Positions 8,428-17,194 of a DNA stretch of 64,000 nt are shown here, piece by piece. The notes below the pieces were generated by a model. That model was not told the DNA's origin, made no database searches, and saw only the letters and a list, made by a program, of their open reading frames with translations. Numbering within the stretch: the stretch's first letter is position 1; each line of letters starts with the position of its first letter. Source of the DNA: CAZTHK01 sp964613215 (lineage in GTDB: Bacteria > Krumholzibacteriota > Krumholzibacteriia > Krumholzibacteriales > CAZTHK01); contig CAZTHK010000017.1 in NCBI GenBank assembly GCA_964613215.1, positions 1 to 64,000 on the forward strand, written 5' to 3'. A program made the position numbers and the translations under genes.

Positions 8428-9138
8428 TTAACCGGCCTCCGGCCCGGCGCCATTCTTCTTTTCCTCTTCATCCTCCTGCCCAGTCTCTTCTCCGGCAGGT
8501 TTCTCTTCCTCTTCCCGTGTTGATTTGTCTTCCTCCCCGGAAGCGCTTTCTTCCTTTCTCTTTCCCTTCTTACCGTTTTTCTCTTCCTCCGGAGCGGCGC
8601 TCTCCTCTCCACCCTCTTGCTGTTCGGTCTTCTTCTCCTCTTCCGCCTCTGTCTCTTCTGCCTTCTCCTCACCGGCTTCCGTGTCAGCTTCAGCTTCCTC
8701 TTCCTTCTCCGGCCGGGGAGCAGCGGGTATTTCTATCTTCCGTTTCTTCTTCCGGGATTTCTTCTTCCTGCGTTTCTCCGCCTGTTCACCCACCAGCTCC
8801 AGGATAACCATATCTGTGCCATCGCCCTTACGGAAACCCAGCCCCAGTATCCTGCTATATCCTCCCGGCCTGTCCACATAGCGGGGAGCAATCTCATCGA
8901 ACAGCTTCTTCAGCACAGCCTGATCCCTTACCACCCTGGCAACATGCCTCCGGGCGGAGATATCTCCCCTTCTGGCGAATGTTATCATCCTCTCAGCCAG
9001 CCTCCTGGCCTCCTTGGCCTTAGCCCTGGAGGTCCGTATACTCTCCCGGTCGAATAGCGACGTTACCATATTCCGCAGCATAGCCTTCCGGTGCGATGCG
9101 GTCCTGTTCAATTTCCTTCTGTCACGATTATGCCGCAT
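8428..9138 (-). CDS. rplQ: 50S ribosomal protein L17 with long charged C-terminal tail
   Basis: Residues 1-118 are a normal L17 (MRHNRDRRKLNRTASHRKAM at the start, then the PGGYSRILGLGFRKGD block). After residue 120 comes a basic patch (EKRRKKKSRKKKRK) and about 100 residues of Glu/Lys-rich low-complexity sequence with no fold expected. L17 normally has 115-130 residues; this one has 236. The tail ends in NGAGPEAG before the stop. The ATG is 2 bases after the rpoA stop, so translation is coupled. L17 sits at the exit-tunnel side of the 50S subunit, so the tail would probably extend from the surface. Confidence 0.95.
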   Translation of the reverse strand: MRHNRDRRKLNRTASHRKAMLRNMVTSLFDRESIRTSRAKAKEARRLAERMITFARRGDISARRHVARVVRDQAVLKKLFDEIAPRYVDRPGGYSRILGLGFRKGDGTDMVILELVGEQAEKRRKKKSRKKKRKIEIPAAPRPEKEEEAEADTEAGEEKAEETEAEEEKKTEQQEGGEESAAPEEEKNGKKGKRKEESASGEEDKSTREEEEKPAGEETGQEDEEEKKNGAGPEAG

Positions 9139-9140
9139 GG

Positions 9141-10139
9141 CTATTTCTCCTCACTTAACTTCTTTTCTCCACTCAGAATAGCATCTACATCCATCCCCAG
9201 ATGCAGCCCCATCCCACTGAGAATATCGGTGATCTCCTTCAAACTCTTGCGCCCGAAGTTCCGGTACTTGAGCATATCGGACTCGGTCTTTCTTACCAGA
9301 TCACCCAGCGTCTTGATATTGGCGGCTTTCAGACAGTTGGATGACCTTACCGACAGCTCCAGCTCGTTGACACTTCTGCCCAGAAGCTCCCTCATCTGCT
9401 CCAGTTCCTGATCCACTTCTTCCTCTTCTTCCTCTTCAGGCTCTTCTTCGAACAGCATGAATAACAGCATGTGATCCTTGATGATCTTGGATGCAAAACC
9501 GAGAGCATCATCGGGGGTCACACTGCCGTCGGTTTCGATCTCAAGGGTCAAAGCATCGAAATCGGTCTTCTGGCCCACCCTGGTATCCTCCACTTTATAA
9601 TTGGCATGTCTTATGGGGCTGAAGTTTGTATCCAGAGGTATAAGGCCTATCTCGTAATCCTTCAGGTCATGAGCCTCAGCGGGTACATACCCCCTGCCGT
9701 GCCCAATCAATATAGCCATCTTGAACTTAGTCTTCTCTGTACAGGTAGCCAGCAACAGATCCTTATTGATTATCTCAATCTCGGGATCCTCCTTGATATC
9801 ACCCGCCTTTACCGGCCCTGCCTTCTCCACCTCCAGACTGAGGAATTTGGGCTCATCACAGTGCATCTTCACCACCAGCTGCTTGACATTCAATACAATA
9901 TCCGTCACATCCTCCTTTACCCCCTCCACTGTACTGAACTCATGGAGAACATTGTCTATCTTTATCGCTGTCGGCGCCGCTCCCTGAATGGATGACAGAA
10001 GGGTGCGTCGAATCGCATTACCTATGGTGTGCCCCAAACCACGCTCAAGAGGTTCCGCAAAGAATCTTCCGAAGGTGTCCGTAGCGGTAGTCTCCTCCAT
10101 CACTATTTCTTTTGGCATTAAAAGATTGCGCCATTTCAT
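9141..10139 (-). CDS. rpoA: RNA polymerase subunit alpha
   Basis: A 332-residue alpha subunit. The N-terminal assembly domain covers about residues 1-235 (GRFFAEPLERGLGHTIGNAI, RRTLLSSIQGAAPTAI). A very acidic linker (EEEPEEEEEEEVDQE) follows. The C-terminal domain with SVRSSNCLKAANIKTLGDL and YRNFGRKSLKEI contacts DNA UP elements and activators. GGAGGA lies 8 bases before the first ATG, and the MKWRNLLMPK start matches the family. It lies between rpsD and rplQ as in the usual alpha operon. The linker is more acidic than usual. Confidence 0.97.
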   Translation of the reverse strand: MKWRNLLMPKEIVMEETTATDTFGRFFAEPLERGLGHTIGNAIRRTLLSSIQGAAPTAIKIDNVLHEFSTVEGVKEDVTDIVLNVKQLVVKMHCDEPKFLSLEVEKAGPVKAGDIKEDPEIEIINKDLLLATCTEKTKFKMAILIGHGRGYVPAEAHDLKDYEIGLIPLDTNFSPIRHANYKVEDTRVGQKTDFDALTLEIETDGSVTPDDALGFASKIIKDHMLLFMLFEEEPEEEEEEEVDQELEQMRELLGRSVNELELSVRSSNCLKAANIKTLGDLVRKTESDMLKYRNFGRKSLKEITDILSGMGLHLGMDVDAILSGEKKLSEEK

Positions 10140-10225
10140 CTACGCGTTCCTCCTTGCACGATATTTAAAAAAACATGCCTGTAAACACCATGTAACCGGC
10201 AATCGCCCTACCCGGATGCAGAGGG

Positions 10226-10855
10226 TTACTTGGAGTAAAGCTCAACTATCAGGTTTTCCTTAACCGGAACGGGGATATTTTCTCTGGTGGGAATTTCGGT
10301 ATAGACCCCCTCCATCTTGGAAACATCCACCGATATGTAGGGAACTGTGCTTCTGCTTCCCAGGCTCTTGATACTCTCCTTTATAACACCCAGATCCCTG
10401 CTCTTTTTCCGCGGTGCTACCCGGTCACCTACCTTCAGCTGATAGGAAGGGATATTTACCTTCCTCCCGTTAACGCTGAAATGACCGTGCAGAACCAGCT
10501 GTCTTGCAGCACTGCGGGAGGGCGCAAACCCCATCCGGTAAACCAAATTATCCAACCTGCCCTCCAGGAGCCTGAGCAGATTTTCCCCGGTTATCCCATT
10601 CATCCGGTCGGCTTTCTTGAAGTAGTTCCTGAACTGTCTCTCCAGCAGCTGGTACATACGGCTGAGCCTCTGCTTTTCCCTGAGCTGAACACGGTAGTTG
10701 CTCCGGCGGCTGAAGCGGGATCTTCCCTGCTCGCCGGGGGGATACTTCTTCTTCTCCATGGCACACTTATCGGAGTAACAGCGATCACCTTTCAGGAAAA
10801 GTTTGGTCCCCTCTCTCCTGCAAAGTTTGCATTTGGGACCGGTATACCTTGCCAT
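10226..10855 (-). CDS. rpsD: 30S ribosomal protein S4 (zinc-binding type)
   Basis: A 209-residue S4, a primary 16S rRNA-binding protein that nucleates assembly of the 30S body. The N-terminus has CKLCRREG and later CYSDKC, the four-cysteine zinc site of the C+ form. The S4 RNA-binding domain (DNLVYRMGFAPSRSAARQLV, then HGHFSVNGRKVNIPSY) follows. S4 also represses the alpha operon in several bacteria; no leader structure is obvious here. A 136-base gap separates it from rpsK, larger than most gaps in this cluster. Confidence 0.97.
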   Translation of the reverse strand: MARYTGPKCKLCRREGTKLFLKGDRCYSDKCAMEKKKYPPGEQGRSRFSRRSNYRVQLREKQRLSRMYQLLERQFRNYFKKADRMNGITGENLLRLLEGRLDNLVYRMGFAPSRSAARQLVLHGHFSVNGRKVNIPSYQLKVGDRVAPRKKSRDLGVIKESIKSLGSRSTVPYISVDVSKMEGVYTEIPTRENIPVPVKENLIVELYSK

Positions 10856-10991
10856 TTATCTCAACCTCCCTGACTGCTTCAATGGCAGTTCCCTCAATTT
10901 AAAACTCCTTGAATAATAACTGATCATTAATAATTTCCTTTTCATACCATCTTCTATAATTCAGGCTGAAGAATCACTCTCCGGTTTACGG

Positions 10992-11393
10992 TTAAATCCT
11001 CCTGCGCTTCTTCAGACGGGTACCGTTATGAGGCATGGGGGTGCAATCCTTGATTCCGGTCACATTCATTCCGGTGGCGCGGAGTGACCTTATGGCCGCT
11101 TCCCTGCCCGGTCCGGGCCCCTTAATCCTCACCTCCACCTTCTTCATACCCAGGGCCATAACTTCACGAGCTACCGCAGAGGCAGCCTGCTGGGCGGCAA
11201 AGGGAGTGCTCTTGCGTGAACCCTTATAACCGAGCTTGCCCGGGCTGGACCAGGTCACCACATTACCCTTCTGATCGGTGATGGTTATTACCGTATTATT
11301 GAAAGACGACTTGACATGGGCAATACCAAACACATCCGTCTTTTTCTTCTTCTTTTTAGCCTTGCCTGAACTCTTCTTTTTAGGACCGGCCAA
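10992..11393 (-). CDS. rpsK: 30S ribosomal protein S11
   Basis: A 133-residue S11 starting at a TTG codon (11393). The evidence is AAGGAGG 7 bases upstream, a conventional length, and a family-like Lys-rich N-terminus (AGPKKKSSGKAKKKKKKTD). The only ATG in frame lies at 11498 inside rpsM and would add 35 residues of non-S11 sequence. Conserved blocks are GIAHVKSSFNNTVITITD and GPGPGREAAIRSLRATGMNV. S11 forms part of the 30S platform near the mRNA exit. Confidence 0.93.
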   Translation of the reverse strand: MAGPKKKSSGKAKKKKKKTDVFGIAHVKSSFNNTVITITDQKGNVVTWSSPGKLGYKGSRKSTPFAAQQAASAVAREVMALGMKKVEVRIKGPGPGREAAIRSLRATGMNVTGIKDCTPMPHNGTRLKKRRRI

Positions 11394-11445
11394 GGAAAAA
11401 CCTCCTTCCTGAACAACCTGTATATCTGTCAGTAATACCGACAGA

Positions 11446-11814
11446 TTAACTCCTCCGGGCACCTGGACGGTTACGGGGACCCTTTCTGGTACGGGCATTG
11501 GTGTGAGTACGCTGACCCCTCACCGGCAGACCGTGCCTGTGGCGGGTACCGCGGTAAGATCCTATGTCCTTGAGGCGCTTAATGTTCCTGGTTGTGTCAG
11601 TTCTTAATTCGCCTTCTATCTTGTATTCTGCTTCGATGATATCCCTTATCTTAACCGACTGCTTTTCGGTCAGATCCTTCGTTTTGGTATCAAACGGAAT
11701 ATCTGCCTTCTCCAGTATCTTGCGGGCACTGGAACGACCTATCCCGTAGATATAGGTCAGTGCAATCTCAATATGTTTACCATCCGGGATATCAACTCCG
11801 ACCAATCGAGCCAC
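11446..11814 (-). CDS. rpsM: 30S ribosomal protein S13
   Basis: A 122-residue S13 starting with GTG, preceded by AGGAGTTGATCC. It shows the family's helix-hairpin motif (YIYGIGRSSARKIL) and the C-terminal RHRHGLPVRGQRTHTNARTR stretch that reaches the A and P site tRNAs. It forms part of the 30S head and the B1 bridges. It is followed by rpsK and preceded by rpmJ, the standard order. Confidence 0.97.
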   Translation of the reverse strand: MARLVGVDIPDGKHIEIALTYIYGIGRSSARKILEKADIPFDTKTKDLTEKQSVKIRDIIEAEYKIEGELRTDTTRNIKRLKDIGSYRGTRHRHGLPVRGQRTHTNARTRKGPRNRPGARRS

Positions 11815-11844
11815 GGATCAACTCCTTTCATGTTACCTGATATA

Positions 11845-11958
11845 TTATCCCTGGCGCTGCTTGTGCTTGGGGTTCTGGCATATCACCCAGACCACTCCCT
11901 TGCGCCTGATAACCTTACAGTTCGTGCACATCTTCTTTACTGAACTCTTTACCTTCAT
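11845..11958 (-). CDS. rpmJ: 50S ribosomal protein L36 (zinc-binding type)
   Basis: A 37-residue frame, MKVKSSVKKMCTNCKVIRRK to NPKHKQRQG. It has the CXXC, Cys and His zinc ligands of the C+ L36 form. It lies between infA and rpsM, its normal place. It is too short for most gene finders but has no ambiguity in sequence. Confidence 0.97.
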   Translation of the reverse strand: MKVKSSVKKMCTNCKVIRRKGVVWVICQNPKHKQRQG

Positions 11959-12041
11959 TTTTATTCACTCCCGATCCTTGCTGAACTCCCATCAGCAGAA
12001 CAACCACACCCCGGAAATCATAATTTCCCGGGCGGCAGGTC

Positions 12042-12260
12042 TTACTTATACCTGTACGTAATCCTGCCCCTGGAAAGATCATAGGGACTCAATTCTAACG
12101 CCACCTTATCGCCGGGAAGAATACGAATAAAGTGCATCCTCATCTTGCCCGAAACATGAGCCAGAACTACATGCTTGTTCTCCAGCTCAACCCTGAACAT
12201 GGCGTTGGGCAAAGCCTCAATAACTGTACCTTCAACCGGTATTCCTTTTTGCTTTGCCAT
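12042..12260 (-). CDS. infA: Translation initiation factor IF-1
   Basis: A 72-residue single OB-fold protein. It starts MAKQKGIPVEGTVIEALPNA and contains VSGKMRMHFIRILPGDKVAL, the conserved rRNA-contacting strand, and ends in RGRITYRYK. IF-1 occupies the ribosomal A site during initiation. Its place between map and rpmJ is the common arrangement in this operon. Confidence 0.97.
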   Translation of the reverse strand: MAKQKGIPVEGTVIEALPNAMFRVELENKHVVLAHVSGKMRMHFIRILPGDKVALELSPYDLSRGRITYRYK

Positions 12261-12328
12261 CTGCTTTATCTTATCCTACCCTTCTTTCTTTTCCCTCCGG
12301 ACGGCGGTATCCGGAAAAATTAAAAATT

Positions 12329-13072
12329 CTATCTGGTCATTATTGCCGGGCCGTTATCGGTGACTGCCACGGTATCTTCAAAATGAGCGGAAAGCTTGCC
12401 ATCCGCCGTAACATATGTCCATCTGTCTTCCAGAGTATAGACCTCGTAAGTTCCTTCATTAACCATCGGCTCGATAGCCAGCACCATACCCGCCCTGAGA
12501 TCAACCCCCTCGCCGGGAGGGCCGAAGTTGGGAACCTGGGGTTCTTCATGCAGCATCTTGCCCACTCCATGGCCCACCAGAACCCGCACCACCTGATAAC
12601 CGTTACTCTCGGCATGCTGCTGAATAGCGTGCGATATATCAAAAAGATGGTTGCCCACCCTGGCATTATCAATACCCCTGTTCAGGGCTTCCCGGGTAAC
12701 TTTCAACAGCCTGTGCGCATTTTCACTTACCTCTCCCACCGGGTAACTTCTGCTGGCATCGGCGTAATATTCGTCCTTGTGCAGGCCTATATCTATGGCT
12801 ATGATATCTCCCTCCTTCAGCCTTGTGCGGCCGGGTATTCCGTGAACCACCTGGTCGTTGACCGAAGCACATATGGTGGCGGGAAATCCCTGATATCCCT
12901 TGAAGGCGGGGATAGCACCCGCCGACCTTATAAAATCCTCCGCCACCCTGTCCAACTCACCCGTAGTGATACCGGGGCGAACCAGCTTCTCCACTTCCAG
13001 GAAACAGTTCCTCAAGATCTCACCGCTGCGTTTCATTTTTTCCAGCTCAGTTTCGGTTCTTAATGCTATCAT
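12329..13072 (-). CDS. map: Methionine aminopeptidase, type I
   Basis: A 247-residue pita-bread metallopeptidase that removes the initiator methionine. Metal-ligand regions are visible: DIGLHKDEYYADASR (two Asp), VGHGVGKMLHEEP (His), and AIEPMVNEG (Glu). No SH3-binding N-terminal extension is present, so it is the basic type Ia. Its ATG overlaps the adk stop by 4 bases. Confidence 0.96.
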   Translation of the reverse strand: MIALRTETELEKMKRSGEILRNCFLEVEKLVRPGITTGELDRVAEDFIRSAGAIPAFKGYQGFPATICASVNDQVVHGIPGRTRLKEGDIIAIDIGLHKDEYYADASRSYPVGEVSENAHRLLKVTREALNRGIDNARVGNHLFDISHAIQQHAESNGYQVVRVLVGHGVGKMLHEEPQVPNFGPPGEGVDLRAGMVLAIEPMVNEGTYEVYTLEDRWTYVTADGKLSAHFEDTVAVTDNGPAIMTR

Positions 13073-13707
13073 TTCAATATGCCTGCGATTCTTGAAAATA
13101 TCTCATCTATTTCACCGGAACCTTCTACCACATCCACTCCCTGCCGGTTACGGTAATATTCAACTACCGGTGCTGTCTGCTCCTGGTAAACTTCCAGGCG
13201 CCTCCTGACCGTTTCCTCTCTGTCATCAGGTCTTTTGATTAATTCACCACCGCATTTTCTACAAATTTCTTCCGGTGATGGTTCCATATTATCCAGATTA
13301 TATACCGCCCCGCATTCAGAGCAGACTCTTCTCTTGCCTAATCTTCTGACAATCACCTCCGGATCCACCTCTATAAGGATAACATGATCTATCTCTATCC
13401 CTTCCTCTTCCAGCATCTCCGACAGCCCCCCGGCCTGATCCAGGGTTCTGGGAAAACCATCCAGTATCCATCCCTCTTCACCCGGCTTTCCTATCTCCTC
13501 CCTTATCATCTCCAGCATCAGATGATCGGGGACCAGTTCCCCCCTGTCCATGTATCCCTTTGCCTTATCACCCAGCGGGGTGTTATTCTTCACCGCCTCC
13601 CGCAGGATATCACCGGTGGAGAGGTGCCTTATTCCGAATTCATCTGCTATCCGGTTCGCCTGTGTTCCCTTACCCGATCCGGGAGGTCCTAATATAATTA
13701 TATTCAT
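13069..13707 (-). CDS. adk: Adenylate kinase with zinc lid
   Basis: A 212-residue adenylate kinase (ATP + AMP to 2 ADP). The P-loop is GPPGSGKGTQ at residues 7-16, and WILDGFPRTLDQA is the NMP-binding DGFPR motif. The lid carries CSECG and CRKCG, the four-cysteine zinc site typical of Gram-positive and many other bacteria. It is encoded between secY and map as usual. Confidence 0.97.
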   Translation of the reverse strand: MNIIILGPPGSGKGTQANRIADEFGIRHLSTGDILREAVKNNTPLGDKAKGYMDRGELVPDHLMLEMIREEIGKPGEEGWILDGFPRTLDQAGGLSEMLEEEGIEIDHVILIEVDPEVIVRRLGKRRVCSECGAVYNLDNMEPSPEEICRKCGGELIKRPDDREETVRRRLEVYQEQTAPVVEYYRNRQGVDVVEGSGEIDEIFSRIAGILK

Positions 13708-13731
13708 ATCTTTCTCACCTTCTCCTGCTTA

Positions 13732-15039
13732 TCAGCGCCGTCCTCTCAGTTTCCCCTTCTTCATGAATCCGTCGTAATGCCTCATCAACAGGTGAGTCTC
13801 TATCTGCTGAAGGGTGTCCAGCATAACACCCACCGTAATCAGCAGGCCGGTGCCTCCGAACCTGAAGGGCAGGCCTCCCTTGGAGATCATAATATCAGGC
13901 AGAATAGCTATGAAAGCCAGGAATATCGCCCCCGGAAGGGTTACCCTGGTCAGAACCTTGTCTATATAGTCACTGGTCCTCTTGCCCGGCCTTATTCCGG
14001 GGATGAATCCGCCGTACTTGCGCATATTCTCCGCCAGATCAGCGGGATTCAGAATAATAGCGGTATAAAAATAAGTAAAAAATACGATTATCAATGCATA
14101 CAGAGTGGTGTAGAGCAATTCACCCGGCCTGAGATACAGCTGTATTGCGGAGAGGAATGTATTCTGTCCGAAGAATGAAACTATGGTACTGGGAAACATT
14201 ATTATGGACTGGGCGAATATGATGGGGATAACACCGGCGGTGTTAACCCGCAGGGGGATATACTGGGACCGTCCACCGTAAACCTTCCTCCCTACAATCC
14301 TCTTGGCATACTGTACCGGAATCCTTCTCTGTCCCCTTGTTATCATGATAACCCCGGCAACCACCACTACCATGATTACCAGCAGAAATATCAACCTGAA
14401 GGGAGTAATGTTTCCCAGCTTCAGGGCCCGCCAGGTGTTGAGGGTATAGCCGGGGTAACGGGCCAGAATACCGGCCATAATGATCAGTGAGATCCCGTTT
14501 CCGATTCCACGCTCCGAAATCTGCTCGCCCATCCACATGACGAATATGGTCCCCGAAGTCAGAGTAATCATGGTGATAAGTTTGAAATGCAAACCTCCTA
14601 CTACTACCACCGGGACACCGCCAGGCTGCATATTCTCCAGGAAAATGGCAATTCCGATGGACTGAACCAGCGCCAGCAGCACCGTACCATAGCGGGTATA
14701 CTGGGTAATTTTCTTTCTTCCCTCTTCTCCCTCCTTGGCCAGTTTTTCGAAGTAGGGAACCACTGCCTGAAGGAGCTGAAGAATAATGGAAGCACTGATA
14801 TAGGGCATGATACCCAGAGCGAATATGGTGGCCCGGCTCAGATTACCGCCGGCAAAAAGGTCATACAGGGCAAAGATGGTACCCTTCTGACTCTCGAAGA
14901 AAGCCTTCAGAGCGACCGGGTTAACACCGGGGGTGGTTATATGTCCGCCAATCCTGTAGACCACCAGCAACCCGATGGTGAACAGAATCCGCCTCTTCAA
15001 CTCCGGTATGCTGAATATGTCCTGGAACTTCTTAAACAT
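13732..15039 (-). CDS. secY: Protein translocase subunit SecY
   Basis: A 435-residue channel protein with ten hydrophobic helices. Recognisable parts are the plug-region sequence near DLFAGGNLSRATIFALGIMP, GRRKITQYTRYGTVLLALVQ-like text in the second helix region, and the C-terminal cytosolic loop GFIPGIRPGKRTSDYI. The ATG shares a base with the rplO stop (TAATG), so the two are coupled. It acts with SecE, encoded at 41050-41238. Confidence 0.97.
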   Translation of the reverse strand: MFKKFQDIFSIPELKRRILFTIGLLVVYRIGGHITTPGVNPVALKAFFESQKGTIFALYDLFAGGNLSRATIFALGIMPYISASIILQLLQAVVPYFEKLAKEGEEGRKKITQYTRYGTVLLALVQSIGIAIFLENMQPGGVPVVVVGGLHFKLITMITLTSGTIFVMWMGEQISERGIGNGISLIIMAGILARYPGYTLNTWRALKLGNITPFRLIFLLVIMVVVVAGVIMITRGQRRIPVQYAKRIVGRKVYGGRSQYIPLRVNTAGVIPIIFAQSIIMFPSTIVSFFGQNTFLSAIQLYLRPGELLYTTLYALIIVFFTYFYTAIILNPADLAENMRKYGGFIPGIRPGKRTSDYIDKVLTRVTLPGAIFLAFIAILPDIMISKGGLPFRFGGTGLLITVGVMLDTLQQIETHLLMRHYDGFMKKGKLRGRR

Positions 15040-15728
15040 TAACCATTCTCCTGATCGCTTGGCGGCCCTTCGGATTTATCCCGGCTCTCCTTCTTTTCTT
15101 CATCTTCCTTCTCTTTTGCAGTGCTCTCCCCGGCCTTCTCATTCTTATTCACCTTATCCTCTTCCGAATCTCCACCCTCCGGGGTAGCTGCGGCTTCCTG
15201 TTTCTCCACCTTCTTATCTTTTCCTGCCACTCCGGTTTTCTTCCTCTTTCTGGCCCACTCCGGCCGTTTTCCTCTGGGCTTTTCCCCGCCCATGATAGTA
15301 ACCGACCCACCTGCTTCACTTATGGCCTTCCTGGCGGACCCGCTCACTGCATCCACCTCCAGCTCCAGGGCAATGCTTATTTCTCCGTCACCCAGAATCT
15401 TAACCGGGCGGGAAACCTTCTCTATCAAACCTTTCTCCCGGAGAGTCAGGCGATTCACCCTCTCTCCCTTTTCGAATCTGTCCAGATCGCCTATATTCAC
15501 AACCTGGTAAGTTGCCCTGAACTTGTTGCTAAACCCTCTCTTGGGCAAACGCCTCTGCAGCGGCATCTGTCCCCCCTCAAACCAGGGAGGCACACCTCCG
15601 CCCGACCGGCAGTTCTGCCCCTTGCTCCCCTTACCGGCGGTCTTGCCCCGACCGGAACCTACACCCCGGCCCAGGCGCTTTTTCCTCTTAACCGCTCCGG
15701 GGGGCGGGCTTATTTCGTTTAACTTCAT
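15039..15728 (-). CDS. rplO: 50S ribosomal protein L15 with long charged C-terminal tail
   Basis: A 229-residue protein; L15 usually has about 145. Residues 1-150 are standard (MKLNEISPPPGAVKRKKRLG, then the GKTAGKGSKGQNCRSGG block and KRGFSNKF). From about residue 150 the protein becomes Lys/Glu/Ser/Asp-rich (KDKKVEKQEAAATPEGGDSE and similar) to SEGPPSDQENG. A longer frame begins at 15827 inside rpmD, but the ATG at 15728 gives the canonical N-terminus with GAGGGAG upstream. The end overlaps secY by one base. Confidence 0.95.
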   Translation of the reverse strand: MKLNEISPPPGAVKRKKRLGRGVGSGRGKTAGKGSKGQNCRSGGGVPPWFEGGQMPLQRRLPKRGFSNKFRATYQVVNIGDLDRFEKGERVNRLTLREKGLIEKVSRPVKILGDGEISIALELEVDAVSGSARKAISEAGGSVTIMGGEKPRGKRPEWARKRKKTGVAGKDKKVEKQEAAATPEGGDSEEDKVNKNEKAGESTAKEKEDEEKKESRDKSEGPPSDQENG

Positions 15729-15789
15729 CTCTGTCAACTCCCTCGCACTCGAATTAAAGCAAATATTATAAAAAACTGGCTCCCCGGGC

Positions 15790-16062
15790 TTAACCCTCCT
15801 GATCCGTCTTCGAAGCAGAGCCCTCATCCAGTACGGTGAATCCAGCTCCCACTGGAGATGAAGAGGGGATATCCTTCTCGTCTATCTCCTCCCATTCCAC
15901 CAGATGCTCCACATTCTTTACCATTCCCCTGATCAAGGGGTTGTCCTCCTTGTACAGAAGCCGGTAGTTTCTTCGAAATCCCAGCGCTCTCATACATAGC
16001 TTGTGTTTCTTCTGTGAGCCTATTATGCTCTTTACCTGTCTAATCCTGAGTTTTTTGGCCAT
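15790..16062 (-). CDS. rpmD: 50S ribosomal protein L30 with C-terminal extension
   Basis: A 90-residue L30; the usual length is about 60. The standard part is residues 1-57 (LRIRQVKSIIGSQKKHKLCM to GMVKNVEHLVEWEEI). The remaining 30 residues form an acidic, serine-rich tail ending ASKTDQEG. It lies between rpsE and rplO in the spc order. Confidence 0.94.
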   Translation of the reverse strand: MAKKLRIRQVKSIIGSQKKHKLCMRALGFRRNYRLLYKEDNPLIRGMVKNVEHLVEWEEIDEKDIPSSSPVGAGFTVLDEGSASKTDQEG

Positions 16063-16100
16063 AAAACTTCCTCAATGGTATAAAGCTGTTTGCCGGATCC

Positions 16101-16703
16101 CTATCCGGTCTCACGCTTGCCGGACTCTTTCCCCTCAGGAGAATCCTGCTCCTGCTCTTTCAATCCAAAAAGTTCTCTAACTGTAATACCTCTTCTCCTG
16201 GCTACATCTTTGGCAGTCTTGAGCCTGTTCAGACCCTCCATGGTTGCCTTCACATTATTGTGGGGATTATTGGAGCCCAGTGATTTGGTCAGAATATCCT
16301 GAACCCCTGCTACCTCCAGGACGGAACGAATGCCCCCCCCGGCTATTACCCCCGTTCCGGGCGCGGCCGGTTTCAACAGAACCCTGGCTGCTCCAAAACG
16401 CCCCACCATCCTATAAGGGATAGTTCCCTTGACCATGGGCACTCTTATCATATCCTTCTTGGCTGCCTCGCTGGCCTTGCGGATGGCGTCGGAAATCTCA
16501 TTGGCTTTACCCAGTCCGATTCCTACCTTTCCCATTCCGTCACCTACCGCTACCAGAGCATTAAAGCCAAACTTCCTTCCGCCTTTCACCACCTTGGCAA
16601 CACGATTGATGTGGATGGTCTGCTCCAGATACTCCGAAGATTTGTCATCTCCTCTTCTCTTATCCATCCTGCGACCTGTCTTTTTTCTTTCTCTCTCAGC
16701 CAA
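16101..16703 (-). CDS. rpsE: 30S ribosomal protein S5
   Basis: A 200-residue S5. The double-stranded-RNA-like N-terminal domain (HINRVAKVVKGGRKFGFNAL, then VGDGMGKVGIGLGKANEI) and the C-terminal domain (APGTGVIAGGGIRSVLEVAG, SLGSNNPHNNVKATMEGLNR) are complete. Both ends carry short charged additions: a basic N-terminus of about 25 residues and an EQEQDSPEGKESGKRETG tail. S5 helps keep decoding accurate. Confidence 0.96.
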   Translation of the reverse strand: MAERERKKTGRRMDKRRGDDKSSEYLEQTIHINRVAKVVKGGRKFGFNALVAVGDGMGKVGIGLGKANEISDAIRKASEAAKKDMIRVPMVKGTIPYRMVGRFGAARVLLKPAAPGTGVIAGGGIRSVLEVAGVQDILTKSLGSNNPHNNVKATMEGLNRLKTAKDVARRRGITVRELFGLKEQEQDSPEGKESGKRETG

Positions 16704-16727
16704 CTAAAACCCCCGTGAGTGGAGAAC

Positions 16728-17123
16728 CTAAAATTTTAATCCTTCTTTTCTGGCAGCATCAGCAAGTGCCGCCACTCTTCCATGATAACTGTATCCATTG
16801 CGGTCGAATACCACTCGCTCGATTCCCTGCTGCAGAGCCTTTTCAGCTATCATCTTCCCTGCCGCCTCTGAACGGCGCATCTTTATGCTCTTCTTTCCCT
16901 TCTTCTCCTGGCCGGAAGGTTTTTCCTCCGGCAGGTCCAGATTAACACTGGATGAAGAAACCAGGGTATTCCCCGCCATATCGTCGATTATCTGAGCATA
17001 TATCTGATTGAGGCTCCGGTATACCACCATTCTGGGCCGTTCAGCAGTCCCCATAACTTTCCTGCGTACCCTCTTGTGCCGGTATCTCCTGGCCTCTCTC
17101 TTCTTCTTGCTTATGTCGCTCAC
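16728..17123 (-). CDS. rplR: 50S ribosomal protein L18 with Lys-rich insertion
   Basis: A 131-residue L18, a 5S rRNA-binding protein. The N-terminus (RRYRHKRVRRKVMGTAERPR) and C-terminus (VVFDRNGYSYHGRVAALADA) are conserved. In the middle, around residues 66-85, is an insertion rich in Lys and Glu (LPEEKPSGQEKKGKKSIKM), which makes it about 12 residues longer than usual. Confidence 0.95.
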   Translation of the reverse strand: MSDISKKKREARRYRHKRVRRKVMGTAERPRMVVYRSLNQIYAQIIDDMAGNTLVSSSSVNLDLPEEKPSGQEKKGKKSIKMRRSEAAGKMIAEKALQQGIERVVFDRNGYSYHGRVAALADAARKEGLKF

Positions 17124-17194
17124 TTTTCCATTCGCTCCTTTTAATACCTTCTGTCATCACACCACTATCTGACTTGCTTTCCTCAAACAGCGGC

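Noticed and set aside
8208..8807. 199-codon plus-strand frame over the L17 tail
   Set aside because: Ser/Pro/Leu-rich composition is the mirror of the Glu/Lys-rich tail on the other strand; no start signal.
15729..15827. Longer N-terminus for L15
   Set aside because: Reads into rpmD in another frame; the ATG at 15728 matches the family start.
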